A DNA stretch of 64,000 nt from Sideroxydans sp. (GCA_028707175.1 JAQTUV010000004.1:62001-126000); one strand, 5' to 3'; positions 17,031 to 26,267 are shown, numbered from the stretch's first letter. Notes: generated from the letters alone by a model not told the origin. Numbers and translations: made by a program.

Positions 17031-17897
17031 ATGGTGGCTAATCGATTCACGGGCTGGAGCAGCGGGATGTTGGGGGTGCTGATCTTCAGCGGCACGCTGC
17101 CTGCAACACGGGTGGCGGTCGCCACGTTCGATCCAATCTTTTTTACGCTGGCGCGGGCGGCAATTGCCGGGGTGCTTGCCGCATTGATCTTGCTGGTTTT
17201 GCGCCAGCCCCGCCCCGCGCGCAGCGATGGCCGCGCATTGCTGGTGGTGGCGCTCGGTGTGGTGGTGTGCTTTCCGCTGCTGACTGCGCTAGCGCTGCGC
17301 CATGTGAGTGCGGCGCATGCCACGGTGTTCGTTGGTTTGTTGCCGATGGCAACAGTGATGTTCGGCGTGTTACACGGTGATAAAAATCCGCGCTGGTTGT
17401 TCTGGTTGTTTTCTTTGTTGGGAAGTTTGGTCGTGGTGGGTTTTGCGATGAGGCAAGGTATAGGCGTTTCCTTGTTTGATGATCTGCTGATGCTGGTGGC
17501 GATCATCGTGTGCGGGCTGGGCTATGCCGAGGGTGCGCGTCTGGCCCGGCGTATGGGCGGATGGCAGGTGATCTGCTGGGCGTTGGTGTTGGCGCTGCCC
17601 TTGATGTTGCCGCTGTGCCTGTGGACGCTGCCCAGCAATCTTCAACAAGCCGACTGGCCCGCTTGGCTGAGCTTGGGCTATGTCTCGCTGTTCAGCATGT
17701 TGATCGGTTTTTTCTTCTGGTATCGCGGCTTGGCACTCGGCGGCATTGCGTCGGTCAGCCAATTGCAATTGCTGCAACCGTTCTTCGGACTGGGGCTGGC
17801 AGTCGTGCTGCTGGGCGAACACGTTAGCCCGATGATGGTCGCCTCTGCGCTGACGGTTGCGCTGTGTGTGTTCGGGGCGCGGCGGTTTGCTACATAG
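17031..17897 (+). CDS. EamA/DMT superfamily permease
   Basis: A 288-residue inner-membrane permease of the drug/metabolite transporter superfamily with ten predicted hydrophobic segments and two EamA repeats (first from GVLIFSGTLPATRVAV, second from LLMLVAIIVCGLGYAEG). The frame is open to an ATG at 16953, but residues 13-25 of that longer form are encoded by the palindromic repeat at 17004-17029. The ATG at 17031 gives the family's normal length, and the repeat itself supplies a GGGAGGGG ribosome-binding site. The true start is uncertain. The divergent MocR regulator probably controls it; an amino acid or vitamin B6-related export role is inference. Confidence 0.88.
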   Translation: MVANRFTGWSSGMLGVLIFSGTLPATRVAVATFDPIFFTLARAAIAGVLAALILLVLRQPRPARSDGRALLVVALGVVVCFPLLTALALRHVSAAHATVFVGLLPMATVMFGVLHGDKNPRWLFWLFSLLGSLVVVGFAMRQGIGVSLFDDLLMLVAIIVCGLGYAEGARLARRMGGWQVICWALVLALPLMLPLCLWTLPSNLQQADWPAWLSLGYVSLFSMLIGFFFWYRGLALGGIASVSQLQLLQPFFGLGLAVVLLGEHVSPMMVASALTVALCVFGARRFAT

Positions 17898-17959
17898 GCT
17901 CAACAACCCGCTGTAAACTCATCAAACCAAATCCCTCAAAAAACCTGCGAAGGATATTC

Positions 17960-18325
17960 ATGCCCAAATCAACCGCGACCTATTGGAATCCCCTCCTCGC
18001 CTCTAATCAGACGAATTGGATACCCATCAAAGGCATGGAGACGATGGCAGAGGAACTGACTTTGAGCATCGATCTCGACACTGGTGAATACACTCGACTC
18101 ACACGTTTCTTGCCCGGTGCAGATACCTCTGCTGCTGGCGGAAAATCGCATGCCTATCCTGAAGAGATATTCGTCGTGAGTGGCCGTTTATACGATGCCG
18201 CGTTCGATATGTGGTTAGAGACTGGTCACTATGCCAGCAGGCCGCCCGGTGAAAAACACGGCCCCTTCAAAACAGAAACGGGCTGTGTCGTGCTTGAAGT
18301 CTCATTCCCTAATCGTGTTGGGTGA
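17960..18325 (+). CDS. Cupin domain protein
   Basis: A 121-residue single-domain cupin. The start ATG at 17960 is preceded by GAAGGA; the longer open frame to the left runs from inside the permease gene and is not coding. Cupin motif 1 is weakly visible in TRLTRFLPGADTSAAGGKSHAYPEEIFVVSG, with the metal-type residues H and E in SHAYPEEIFVV, and motif 2 in HYASRPPGEKHGPFKTETG with H in GEKHGPF. This resembles the ChrR-like/anti-sigma cupin group. The substrate is unknown. It is followed after 4 bp by the HHH protein gene, so the two are probably one operon. Confidence 0.85.
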   Translation: MPKSTATYWNPLLASNQTNWIPIKGMETMAEELTLSIDLDTGEYTRLTRFLPGADTSAAGGKSHAYPEEIFVVSGRLYDAAFDMWLETGHYASRPPGEKHGPFKTETGCVVLEVSFPNRVG

Positions 18326-18329
18326 TTCG

Positions 18330-18611
18330 ATGAAACTCGAAGACATCCCCAACATCGGCAAGTCCATCGCGGGTGATCTACGTTCGCTCGGCATCTATAC
18401 ACCAGAAGAACTCGCCACATGCGATCCGCTACAGACTTATCTCTTACTCTCCGACAACATGGGCAAGCGCCACGACCCGTGTGTGTTGTACACCTTGCTG
18501 GCGGCCAAACATTTTTTAGAAAGTGGGGAATCAGTCGCGTGGTGGAAATTCACCCAAGCGGGGAAAGACCTGCTTGAAAAGTCTCCCCAAAAATCGCTCA
18601 AAGGGAAATAG
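18330..18611 (+). CDS. Helix-hairpin-helix 'pathogenicity locus' (Cdd1-like) protein
   Basis: A 93-residue helical protein of the Cdd1/'pathogenicity locus' family. It opens with a helix-hairpin-helix-like segment KLEDIPNIGKSIAGDLRSLGI, followed by TPEELATCDPLQTYLLL, the conserved HDPCVLYTLLAAKHFLESGE and WWKFTQAGK. The start chosen is the ATG at 18330, four bases after the cupin stop, with GGGTGA upstream. The family name derives from genomic location in pathogens and has no proven activity; the HhH motif suggests nucleic acid binding. Confidence 0.88.
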   Translation: MKLEDIPNIGKSIAGDLRSLGIYTPEELATCDPLQTYLLLSDNMGKRHDPCVLYTLLAAKHFLESGESVAWWKFTQAGKDLLEKSPQKSLKGK

Positions 18612-18716
18612 GTAGAACTCAGATTAGGCAAACTTGCTGCGCTTAGCTGCCATGAGCATAAGGCATGTTTGATGGGGCTTAATCCACAGCAATCGTGCTC
18701 AAGCCCGATCTACAAT

Positions 18717-20033
18717 TTAGCGCACCACTTCGCCCCACAGATCATGCTCATCTGATCCAATGATTTTGACGGTGACGAATTCGCCCACTTCTAATTGTTC
18801 GTCGTCGATGTACACCACACCATCGATCTCCGGCGCATCGGCCGCTGTACGACCAATTGAGCCATCATCATCTACATCATCGATCAACACTTGCATCGTC
18901 ATACCGACTTTAGCGGCAAGTTTTTCTGCGCTGATCTCTTCTTGCAGATACATCAGGCGTGCGAGGCGGTCTTCTTGAACTTCGGGGTCGATGTGCTCGC
19001 CCATGTCGTTCGCCTCGGCACCTTCCACTGGCGAATATTTGAATGCGCCAACGCGATCCAAACGCGCTTCTTCGATGAAGTCGAGCAGCTCTTCGAACTC
19101 TTCTTCCGTCTCACCGGGGAAGCCGACGATGAAGGTGCTACGTATGATCAGGTCTGGGCATATCTCGCGCCATCCTTGGATGCGTTTGAGCATGTTCTCG
19201 CTGCTGGCGGGACGACGCATCGCCTTGAGGATGCGTTCGTTCGCATGTTGGAACGGGATGTCTAGGTACGGCAATATCTTGCCTTCTGCCATCAAGGGGA
19301 TGACTTCATCCACACTTTGATACGGATAGACGTAATGCAGGCGCGTCCACACACCCAAACTACCAAGCGCTGCGGCCAAGTCAGTCATGCGTGTCTTGAG
19401 CGGGCGACCATTCCAGAAGCCAGTACGATATTTCACATCCACCCCGTAAGCCGAAGTGTCTTGCGAGATGACTAGCAATTCTTTGACGCCAGACTCCACC
19501 AATTTCTCCGCTTCTGCCATCACTTCATGCACAGGGCGGCTCACCAAGTCGCCGCGCAATGATGGGATGATGCAGAAGGTGCAACGATGGTTACAGCCTT
19601 CAGAAATCTTCAGGTAAGCAAAGTGTTCAGGGGTTAGACGCACGCCTTGAGGTGGTACGAGATCGGTGAATGGGTCATGTAATTTCGGCAGGTGTAGATG
19701 CACGGCATCCATCACAGCATCGGTCTCATGCGGGCCGGTGATGGCGAGCACCTTGGGGTGCGTCTGCTGCACGATGTCGCCCTTCGCCCCCAAACATCCG
19801 GTGACGATGACTTTACCGTTCTCTTGCAGCGCTTCGCCGATGGCTTCCAGCGATTCGGCGACCGCGCTGTCGATGAATCCACAGGTGTTCACCACCACCA
19901 GATCCGCTTCTTCATAACTCGGGGTGATGATGTAACCCTCTGCGCGCATGCGGGTGAGGATGTGCTCCGAATCAACAGTTGCCTTGGGGCAACCAAGGGA
20001 AACAAAACCGATCTTGGGTGATGCGTTACTCAT
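18717..20033 (-). CDS. rimO: Ribosomal protein S12 methylthiotransferase RimO
   Basis: RimO is a radical SAM methylthiotransferase that adds a beta-methylthio group to an aspartate of ribosomal protein S12. The 438-residue protein has the N-terminal UPF0004 Fe-S domain ([36 protein letters not shown] with three Cys), the radical-SAM CxxxCxxC in [16 protein letters not shown], and a C-terminal TRAM domain (about 375-438). The ATG at 20033 is preferred over the one six bases upstream because AAAGGA has correct spacing to it. The accessory factor gene ycaO is in this same window at 50601-52346. Confidence 0.98.
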   Translation of the reverse strand: MSNASPKIGFVSLGCPKATVDSEHILTRMRAEGYIITPSYEEADLVVVNTCGFIDSAVAESLEAIGEALQENGKVIVTGCLGAKGDIVQQTHPKVLAITGPHETDAVMDAVHLHLPKLHDPFTDLVPPQGVRLTPEHFAYLKISEGCNHRCTFCIIPSLRGDLVSRPVHEVMAEAEKLVESGVKELLVISQDTSAYGVDVKYRTGFWNGRPLKTRMTDLAAALGSLGVWTRLHYVYPYQSVDEVIPLMAEGKILPYLDIPFQHANERILKAMRRPASSENMLKRIQGWREICPDLIIRSTFIVGFPGETEEEFEELLDFIEEARLDRVGAFKYSPVEGAEANDMGEHIDPEVQEDRLARLMYLQEEISAEKLAAKVGMTMQVLIDDVDDDGSIGRTAADAPEIDGVVYIDDEQLEVGEFVTVKIIGSDEHDLWGEVVR

Positions 20034-20050
20034 GTTCATTCCTTTTTCGT

Positions 20051-20950
20051 TCAATGCTCTAATGAAATATCCGCGAGCGAACGCGGATCTTCTAATGGTT
20101 CTAAATGTGTCGTCAGATGGCTGCACGGCACAGCCGCCCTAATGTCCGCCTCGATGTCCTCAACGACATCATGCCCGCGCTGCACGCTCCACTCTCCCGG
20201 CACCAACACATGCAGAGAGATGAAAGCTTGCCTGCCCGCTTGGCGCGTGCGTAACGCATGAAAATTTAAACCTTGTTCGCGATACGTCGCCAACACCGCT
20301 TCGATGGAAGCGATCTGCTCAGCGGGGATCGCCGCATCCATCAGCCCCGATGCGGATTGCGACATCAGATGCCAGCCCGTCCACACGATATTGGCAGCGA
20401 CCACCAATGCGATGACTGGATCAAGCCACAGCCAACCGCTTAGCCACACCAAGCCGACACCGATGATGACCCCACCTGATGTCCACACATCGGTCATCAG
20501 GTGTTTGGCATCCGCTTCCAGTGTGATGGAGTTATGCGCACGCCCGGCCTTCAGCAATTCGCGTGAGGCAAACAGATTGATGAGCGATGCGACCACCGAA
20601 ACCAACAGCCCCACGCCGACCGCTTCGATCTCTTGCGGATGCAGGAAGCGGTCGATGGCGGTGTAGGCGATGCTGACAGCCGCCAGCAGGATGAGGAAAC
20701 CTTCGAACGCGCTGGAAAAATATTCCGCCTTGCCATGACCGTAGGCATGTTTGTCATCCGCTGGCGATGCCGCCAAAGTCAACATCGCCAACGCCATGAG
20801 CGCACCTGCTAGATTGACGAAAGATTCGAGCGCATCAGACAGCAGACCAACCGAACCCGTGAGCCACCACGCGATGCCCTTGAGCAGGATAGTAGCGACA
20901 GCCGCTGCGATGGAAAGCCATGCGTAGCGTTGCAGATTCGTGGTCGCCAT
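20051..20950 (-). CDS. Cation diffusion facilitator family transporter
   Basis: A 299-residue CDF exporter of divalent metals (FieF/YiiP-like). The TM2 metal-site segment is [19 protein letters not shown] and TM5 is [19 protein letters not shown] with the HxxxD pair. The cytoplasmic C-terminal domain (about 210-299) is present, with [20 protein letters not shown], ending in the variable metal-binding tail. It uses proton exchange to export Zn, Fe, Cd or similar ions. It lies downstream of an outer-membrane-like protein and a ZIP importer on the same strand (7 bp and 165 bp gaps), forming a metal-transport group. Confidence 0.94.
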   Translation of the reverse strand: MATTNLQRYAWLSIAAAVATILLKGIAWWLTGSVGLLSDALESFVNLAGALMALAMLTLAASPADDKHAYGHGKAEYFSSAFEGFLILLAAVSIAYTAIDRFLHPQEIEAVGVGLLVSVVASLINLFASRELLKAGRAHNSITLEADAKHLMTDVWTSGGVIIGVGLVWLSGWLWLDPVIALVVAANIVWTGWHLMSQSASGLMDAAIPAEQIASIEAVLATYREQGLNFHALRTRQAGRQAFISLHVLVPGEWSVQRGHDVVEDIEADIRAAVPCSHLTTHLEPLEDPRSLADISLEH

Positions 20951-20957
20951 CCGAGGC

Positions 20958-21716
20958 TTACCTTATCTTGCCCAGCAACATCGACACACCGCCAAACAAG
21001 GCGACTCGATGAGAGGCGCTATTGATACCTGCCGACAAACCTGCATCAAGTACAACCTTGTTGCTCAAGGCGTAACTGCTAGCGACCAGCCATTGATTCG
21101 CAGGCAAGAAACCTTTGCGCGTCGTGCCGGACAACTCAACCATCACGCCCCACTTATCATCGATTGGCCTGAACACCGTCCCCGACCAGCCATATTGATA
21201 AGCACTCTCAGTCGCCAATGCATCACCCAACTTAGTGACATTCATATTCACGTCGAGCGAATGACCACTGATGTTGCGGCTGTAGATACCGTTCAGCACG
21301 AGATCGCTCTTGCCACTGCCCAAACCTGTCGCTGCCGTTGGCGCTTTGAAACCATATTCAATACCGAGCGCTGCATCCTCGTTCATCACGAAACGATGTT
21401 TCAACAACAGGAGCGTGTCTCCCATACCTGAAACACGATTGGCATTCGCATCAGTTTGCGATGCGTAAGCGTCACCGCCGATGAGCACACCGAAGTCCTG
21501 CGTAAAGGCCAACTTGGTAAGATACAAAAGACTTTGCTGTTTAGAACCGTCTTTGTTTTCTTGCGTGATGAAACCTGTTTCCAGTTCAAACCACCCCGGC
21601 GCGGACAATCCTGCTGAGTTGGTGACCGTAGGACGATAAGGCGTGACGCTGACCTCTTCAGCAAAGACGGGTGATGCCAGTCCTAGTGCTACACCAAGAA
21701 GTAATGTTCGTTTCAT
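20958..21716 (-). CDS. Secreted outer-membrane-like beta protein (MetA/phenol-degradation-like)
   Basis: A 252-residue exported protein of uncertain role. A clear signal peptide, [19 protein letters not shown], is cleaved before [11 protein letters not shown]. The rest alternates polar and apolar residues with many aromatic-ended strands ([30 protein letters not shown], ending [17 protein letters not shown]), consistent with an outer-membrane beta barrel of the 'MetA pathway of phenol degradation' type. The open frame extends left of the ATG at 21716 only because it reads through a palindromic repeat. Position between the CDF and ZIP genes suggests a link to metal transport, which is inference. 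Confidence 0.75.
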   Translation of the reverse strand: MKRTLLLGVALGLASPVFAEEVSVTPYRPTVTNSAGLSAPGWFELETGFITQENKDGSKQQSLLYLTKLAFTQDFGVLIGGDAYASQTDANANRVSGMGDTLLLLKHRFVMNEDAALGIEYGFKAPTAATGLGSGKSDLVLNGIYSRNISGHSLDVNMNVTKLGDALATESAYQYGWSGTVFRPIDDKWGVMVELSGTTRKGFLPANQWLVASSYALSNKVVLDAGLSAGINSASHRVALFGGVSMLLGKIR

Positions 21717-21744
21717 CTTAGATAATCCATTAAGCACCACAACA

Positions 21745-21843
21745 TCCCCTCCCCCTTGCAGGGGGAGGGTTAGGGAGGGGGTAGAAGTGCGGGAGTTGCC
21801 CGACTCTACCCCCATCCTAGCCTTCCCCCTGCAAGGGGGAAGG
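21745..21843. repeat. ~100-bp compound palindromic element, full copy
   Basis: Two terminal hairpins (CCCTCCCCCTTGCAGGGGGAGGG at 21747-21769 and the CCTTCCCCCTGCAAGGGGGAAGG type at 21821-21843) flank an inner inverted repeat, AGGGAGGGGGTAGA at 21772-21785 with TCTACCCCCATCCT at 21805-21818. A second full copy is at 35145-35239 and a half copy at 17004-17029. No ORF or transposase is inside, so it is a non-autonomous or REP-like element. It lies just upstream of the outer-membrane-like gene. Confidence 0.8.
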
Positions 21844-21874
21844 AACTGGTTTTGCTCCAACGAATTATCTAGAT

Positions 21875-22654
21875 TCACACCAACTCTCCCATCACCACAC
21901 TGACCAACGCAATGGTCGAGATACCCGCACAGATCAGCACCACTTGCTGCACGGTGTCGCGCATCTGTGTGCGTTTATGTAGCCCCGGGATCAAGTCTGC
22001 GACGGCGACATAGATCATGCTGGAGGCGGCCAACGCCAACAGCGTCGGCACCAAGACCTGCATGTCCTGCAAGACAAAATAACCCAACACACCGCCGATC
22101 AAAGTGGCGAAGCTGGAGATGAGGTTCATCTGGAATGCACGCAACTTGGTGTAGCCGGAATGCAGCAGGATGGCGAAATCGCCAACCTCTTGCGGTATCT
22201 CGTGCGCGATGATGGCGAGTGCGGTGACGATACCAAGATTCACATCGGCCAAGAATGCCGCCGCGATGATGATGCCGTCCACAAAGTTGTGGAAAGTATC
22301 GCCCACGATGACCATGGTGCCGCTGCGACCGTGATCGTGCGGCGTATGTTCATGCGGCTCATGCGCCTCGCAATGGTCGTGGTGACAGTGACGCCAGATG
22401 AGGACTTTTTCCAACGTGAAGAACAACAAGATACCCAACAGCACCGTGGCACTCACGGTCGCCGCATTCGGTGCGAGTTCGATCGCCTCGGGCAAGATGT
22501 CCAAGAATACCGCGCCCAACAGCGCGCCAATGGCATAACTCACCAACCCACTTAGATAGTTGGCGCGCGCATTGAGCGCGAACAGCGCCGCAGCGATCAC
22601 GCTCAAGATACCTCCCAAAAAACTGGCGAGGATGATCCAAGTAAGTATTGTCAT
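21875..22654 (-). CDS. ZIP family metal transporter
   Basis: A 259-residue ZIP transporter (ZupT/ZIPB-like) for import of Zn or other divalent metals. Eight hydrophobic segments are visible. A His-rich cytoplasmic loop lies between TM3 and TM4 (HCHHDHCEAHEPHEHTPHDH), and the binuclear metal site is in TM4 HNFVDGIIIAAAF and TM5 AIIAHEIPQEVGDFAIL. All the expected H/N/D/E ligands are present. It is transcribed toward the outer-membrane-like and CDF genes and may form a metal homeostasis unit with them. No Zur- or Fur-type box was recognised upstream. Confidence 0.94.
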   Translation of the reverse strand: MTILTWIILASFLGGILSVIAAALFALNARANYLSGLVSYAIGALLGAVFLDILPEAIELAPNAATVSATVLLGILLFFTLEKVLIWRHCHHDHCEAHEPHEHTPHDHGRSGTMVIVGDTFHNFVDGIIIAAAFLADVNLGIVTALAIIAHEIPQEVGDFAILLHSGYTKLRAFQMNLISSFATLIGGVLGYFVLQDMQVLVPTLLALAASSMIYVAVADLIPGLHKRTQMRDTVQQVVLICAGISTIALVSVVMGELV

Positions 22655-22831
22655 ATCAGGTGTAAAACTTTAAGGGCGCGCATTGTAACTTATGCACTAA
22701 GAGCGATGCTGGCGTAAGAGTGAGTGGCACACCAGCTGAATCCTTATATCGAAGTAGCTAGATTGATGGTGGGAGGAGGATCTCGTAATGCAAGACTTGA
22801 CCCCATTTTTGTTTCCAAAAATAAACATATC

Positions 22832-23824
22832 TTAAATCGTATTGGCATTCTGGAAGAACAAAGCAGACTTGCCACAATCTTGGCACTCACGATAGAAATT
22901 GAGCCCCTCCTTACGCAACTTTTCCTTGTGACCTGACACACCGCAATCTAATTTAATGTTGGTATTACCCGCACACGAGCCACATTTAAAGTAGTAGCCG
23001 TATTTCCCATACAGTACGGTCAGGCGTTCACTTCCGCAGCTCTTACAGGCAAAAGTAGCAGGAGGCAAGACATCCGACGAGGAGGAAACTTCCGCTTCTT
23101 CAACTTGACTAGCGATGATTCCAAATTTTGCACGGTAGTTAACATTGATGGGCTTATGCATCATTCTCAATCCCGCCGCAAGCATTCTCAAATCATCTGA
23201 ACTTGTCCAATTTATTAGTGATTGAATTACAGAAGATTTATCCATAATTGAATCTACCGCTTTCGCTATAGCATCAGCTTTTATAACTGTTTTCCCAATC
23301 TCAGGATCTTGGGGTCTTATGATTCTTGCGTTGGGACTGATCAAAACGAGCGAGTGATAACGCGGCTTAATCTTTGAACCCTTGTATCTTTCTAAATGCG
23401 CAATCAATTTCTCTAGCACAACTATATGTCGCTCATTCTGCTCAATGGGGGATGGCATACCTACATACTTTTTGCTGTAGTTATCCCACCGTTCAAATTC
23501 TCCTTGCTCAGAAATCTTCACTCCGCTACTAAAGTATTTAGTTTCCAAAACAAACACATTCATTGTTCGATGAATCAGCAGATGGTCAATTTGAGCAACC
23601 TGCCCATCAATCTCAAAGCGCAAGTCGTGAACTACAGCCATCCTATCCGAGTCTTTGAAATGAAAATCAATCAGATATGCGGCTTCACTCTCCCCTTTCA
23701 TCCCACTTCTCATCATGCCGATCTCTTTCTCAATCAACATTTTTTGTTTAGCGTTCGAATCAGACAGCAATGATTCCAATTCTGCAATAGCAACTGATTT
23801 ATCGTCTGCGTGTTTAACAATCAT
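22832..23824 (-). CDS. NERD-domain nuclease-like protein with C-terminal zinc ribbons
   Basis: A 330-residue protein. After a short coiled N-terminus it has a NERD (nuclease-related) domain at about residues 45-165: GMKGESEAAYLIDFHF, VHDLRFEIDGQVAQIDHLLI and MNVFVLETKYFSSG, in which the D of QIDHLLI and the ExK of ETKYF match the PD-(D/E)XK-like core. The C-terminus has two Cys pairs (CKSCGSERLTVLYGKYGYYFKCGSC) and two more Cys-containing turns (RECQDCGKSALFF), forming zinc ribbons. NERD proteins are presumed DNA-processing enzymes. It stands alone between ZIP and MFS genes. Function is unknown; a defence or DNA-repair role is only a possibility. Confidence 0.87.
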   Translation of the reverse strand: MIVKHADDKSVAIAELESLLSDSNAKQKMLIEKEIGMMRSGMKGESEAAYLIDFHFKDSDRMAVVHDLRFEIDGQVAQIDHLLIHRTMNVFVLETKYFSSGVKISEQGEFERWDNYSKKYVGMPSPIEQNERHIVVLEKLIAHLERYKGSKIKPRYHSLVLISPNARIIRPQDPEIGKTVIKADAIAKAVDSIMDKSSVIQSLINWTSSDDLRMLAAGLRMMHKPINVNYRAKFGIIASQVEEAEVSSSSDVLPPATFACKSCGSERLTVLYGKYGYYFKCGSCAGNTNIKLDCGVSGHKEKLRKEGLNFYRECQDCGKSALFFQNANTI

Positions 23825-23830
23825 TCTCTA

Positions 23831-25408
23831 TCACTCCCCTAATTTCACATTCTTCGTCTCGGGTAAAAAGAGCAACCCCACGATGGATGCGAAGATCAGC
23901 ATGCCCACCGGATACCACAATCCCGCGAGTGCATCGCCCGCATTCACCGAGATAAGCGTGACCATGAACGGCGACAACCCGCCAATCCAACCTGCGCTCA
24001 AATTATGTGGCAAAGCGGCTGCGGTGTAGCGCGTGCGCGCCTTGAACAACTCCGCTAACACGGCGGTCTGCGGCCCGGTGATGAGTGCTACCGCCACCAC
24101 TGGAATGATGAGCAGCAAGAACAACATCGTTATGTTCACTTGCGACTTATCGGCTTTTTCAATCCAACCTTTTTTCTTTAACTCGGCTGTCGTTTCAGCT
24201 GGATGAAAGCCATAAATTTCGGCGCTATCGGCGATGTTAAGCGTCACGTCGATTTTGTCGCCCTGCGGTTGCAGGCTGTACGACACACCGTTCTTGATGA
24301 GGAATTCTTGGATACGCTCGCAATCGTTGCTAGCTTTGCGGAACGGGCTGTAGTCACATTCGTTCGCGTACAACGTGACCGCGACTTCGTTGTTAAACCG
24401 TTCTAACTGCGGATTGCCGTAATGCTGCAAACCTTTGAACACAGGCAAGATGGCTATCGCGCCTAATAACAGCCCAGCAAGTAATACAGGTCTGCGCCCT
24501 ACCTTGTCAGATAACCAACCGCACAACAAGGTGAGCGGGAACAATAACAGCGTGCTACTCATCACCAATGTGCTGGCCGTCTGCGCATCCAGTCGCACCA
24601 CGCTTTTCAAAAAGACATTGGTATAGACCTGCGATGAGAAGAACAGCAGCGAGCCGCCCGCTGAGATACAAAAGAACAACAGCGCCATGCCACGCACGGT
24701 CTGCTTATCTTTAAAGCAATCGCGCAACGGCGCTTTGGATACTGTTCCTTGCGCTTGTAATTCTTGGAATACAGGAGACTCTTCCAGATTCATGCGCGTT
24801 TTGATGGAGATAAACAGCAACACCACCGAGAATAAAAATGGCACGCGCCAGCCCCACGCACTGAATTCTTCGGGCGACAGATAAGCTTGCAACAGTACGA
24901 TCTGCAAGGTGGAAACCAAGATGCCGAGTGGCCCCATCAGTTGCAACACGCTGGTGTAAAAGCCTCGGCGTCCATTGGGTGCATGTTCAGTGAGATACAC
25001 CGCCACGCCACCGATCTCACCGCCCACAGCAAAGCCTTGTAGCAAGCGTAGCAACAGTAGCAGTGCAGGCGCCAACATGCCGATTTGCGCATACGTGGGT
25101 AGCAATCCCACCAAGAAAGTCGTGGCCCCCATCAGTGAAATAGTGGTGATGAAGATGGGACGACGTCCATATTTATCTGCCAGCGAACCGAACAGCGCCG
25201 AGCCTAATGGGCGCACCAGCATACCCACGCCAAACGTTGCCAAACTCGCGAGCAAAGCAGCCGTAGGATTATCGGGCGGGAAGAACAGCACGCTGAAATA
25301 AGTGGCCAGCGATGCGAAAGTGAGGAAGTCGTACCACTCTAAAAATGTGCCGAAACAAGCCGCGAGCACAACTTTGCGTTGGGTATGGGTGATAGGTGTG
25401 TGTTCCAT
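23831..25408 (-). CDS. MFS transporter, metabolite:H+ symporter (MHS) type
   Basis: A 525-residue major facilitator of the MHS group (ShiA/KgtP/ProP-like). Family signatures are LAACFGTFLEWYDFLTFASLA at the N-terminus, GSLADKYGRRPIFITTISLM after TM2, and GFAVGGEIGGVAVYLTEHAP. It is longer than the usual 430-450 residues because about 100 residues are inserted between TM8/9 segments (roughly 345-440), containing two Cys in ANECDYSPFRKASNDCERI and predicted to face the periplasm. The substrate is unknown, perhaps an organic acid or compatible solute. It is 6 bp upstream of the NERD gene on the same strand. Confidence 0.92.
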   Translation of the reverse strand: MEHTPITHTQRKVVLAACFGTFLEWYDFLTFASLATYFSVLFFPPDNPTAALLASLATFGVGMLVRPLGSALFGSLADKYGRRPIFITTISLMGATTFLVGLLPTYAQIGMLAPALLLLLRLLQGFAVGGEIGGVAVYLTEHAPNGRRGFYTSVLQLMGPLGILVSTLQIVLLQAYLSPEEFSAWGWRVPFLFSVVLLFISIKTRMNLEESPVFQELQAQGTVSKAPLRDCFKDKQTVRGMALLFFCISAGGSLLFFSSQVYTNVFLKSVVRLDAQTASTLVMSSTLLLFPLTLLCGWLSDKVGRRPVLLAGLLLGAIAILPVFKGLQHYGNPQLERFNNEVAVTLYANECDYSPFRKASNDCERIQEFLIKNGVSYSLQPQGDKIDVTLNIADSAEIYGFHPAETTAELKKKGWIEKADKSQVNITMLFLLLIIPVVAVALITGPQTAVLAELFKARTRYTAAALPHNLSAGWIGGLSPFMVTLISVNAGDALAGLWYPVGMLIFASIVGLLFLPETKNVKLGE

Positions 25409-25428
25409 ATAGCCTTAAAACCCCACTA

Positions 25429-25497
25429 TCCACGAAAGACACGAAAAGCACGAAATAAACAGCGGGGTTGTTCGTGGCATTTTGTGTCTTTCGTGGA
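25429..25497. repeat. Large inverted repeat (CCACGAAAGACACGAA family)
   Basis: TCCACGAAAGACACGAAAAG at 25429-25448, continuing through CACGAA to 25454, is mirrored by TTCGTGGCATTTTGTGTCTT, continuing to TCGTGGA at 25471-25497, giving a long hairpin with a 16-nt loop. It sits between the MFS start and pgeF, where it could stabilise or end transcripts. It looks like a dispersed palindrome rather than a classical terminator. Confidence 0.75.
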
Positions 25498-25529
25498 CAA
25501 ATAGGTTTTGCCTTCTTAAATAGTCAGAC

Positions 25530-26267
25530 TCATTCGAGCCAAATGAATGTGCCCATACGTCCAGTTACATTGTCGCGACGATAGGAAAAGAAAGTGTCGG
25601 CCTCTGCGTAAGTGCAACGCCCACCACCCGACACGCGCGTGATACCCAAGGCATTAAGACGCTGATTCGCCAGCAGGTAGATATCGGCAAGATATTTACC
25701 TGCATTGCCGTGGGCGATGAAAGCCTCAGCCGCCTGCGCTTGATGCGCAATGAAGCCTTCTCGCACTTCGCTCCCCACTTCGAAATGCTGCTGACTAATG
25801 GCAGGGCCAAGCCAAGCCATCAATTTGTGTGGTGCAACACCCATTTCTTTTACCGTGGATTCAATGACGCCCGCTAACAAACCTTTCCACCCGGCGTGCG
25901 CCGCACCAACCACCGTGCCATCTTCATCACACAACAATACCGGCAAACAATCTGCCGTCATCACCACACACACCGAACCGCGTTGACGTGCAATGCTGGC
26001 ATCGGCCTTCTCCACACAGTTCGCTGCGTCAGCGTTGGCGACACGCGTGCCGTGCACCTGCTCCAACCACACAGGCTCACTGGGCATCAAAGGGGAAAGT
26101 AATTGGCGATTATGGGCAACCGCGCGTGGCACATCAGCCACGTGAGTGCCCAAATTGAACGTCTCATACGGCGCAAGACTCACACCGCCATGACGCGTGG
26201 ATTGCAGTGACTTGACGTTCGTTGGTGCTGGCCAGTCAGGATAGATACAACATTCGCGCAGATTCAT
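25530..26267 (-). CDS. pgeF: Peptidoglycan editing factor PgeF (YfiH, laccase-like fold)
   Basis: A 245-residue PgeF/YfiH protein, earlier annotated as polyphenol oxidase. PgeF hydrolyses wrongly incorporated L-Ser from muropeptide precursors in the cytoplasm. The conserved blocks are STRHGGVSLAPYETFNLGTHV, VWLEQVHGTRV, CVVMTADCLPVLLCDEDG, VGAAHAGWKGLLAGVIE, LGPAISQQHFEVG and RCTYAEADTFFSYRRDN. The Cys and His of the ADCLPV and AHAGWKG motifs form the metal site. It is the second gene of the rluD-pgeF unit, as in many proteobacteria. Confidence 0.96.
   Translation of the reverse strand: MNLRECCIYPDWPAPTNVKSLQSTRHGGVSLAPYETFNLGTHVADVPRAVAHNRQLLSPLMPSEPVWLEQVHGTRVANADAANCVEKADASIARQRGSVCVVMTADCLPVLLCDEDGTVVGAAHAGWKGLLAGVIESTVKEMGVAPHKLMAWLGPAISQQHFEVGSEVREGFIAHQAQAAEAFIAHGNAGKYLADIYLLANQRLNALGITRVSGGGRCTYAEADTFFSYRRDNVTGRMGTFIWLE

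Noticed and set aside
22775-22810. AATGCAAGACTTGACCCC motif near the NERD gene
   Set aside because: It resembles a motif found beside REP-associated transposases, but no transposase or second copy was found in the window.
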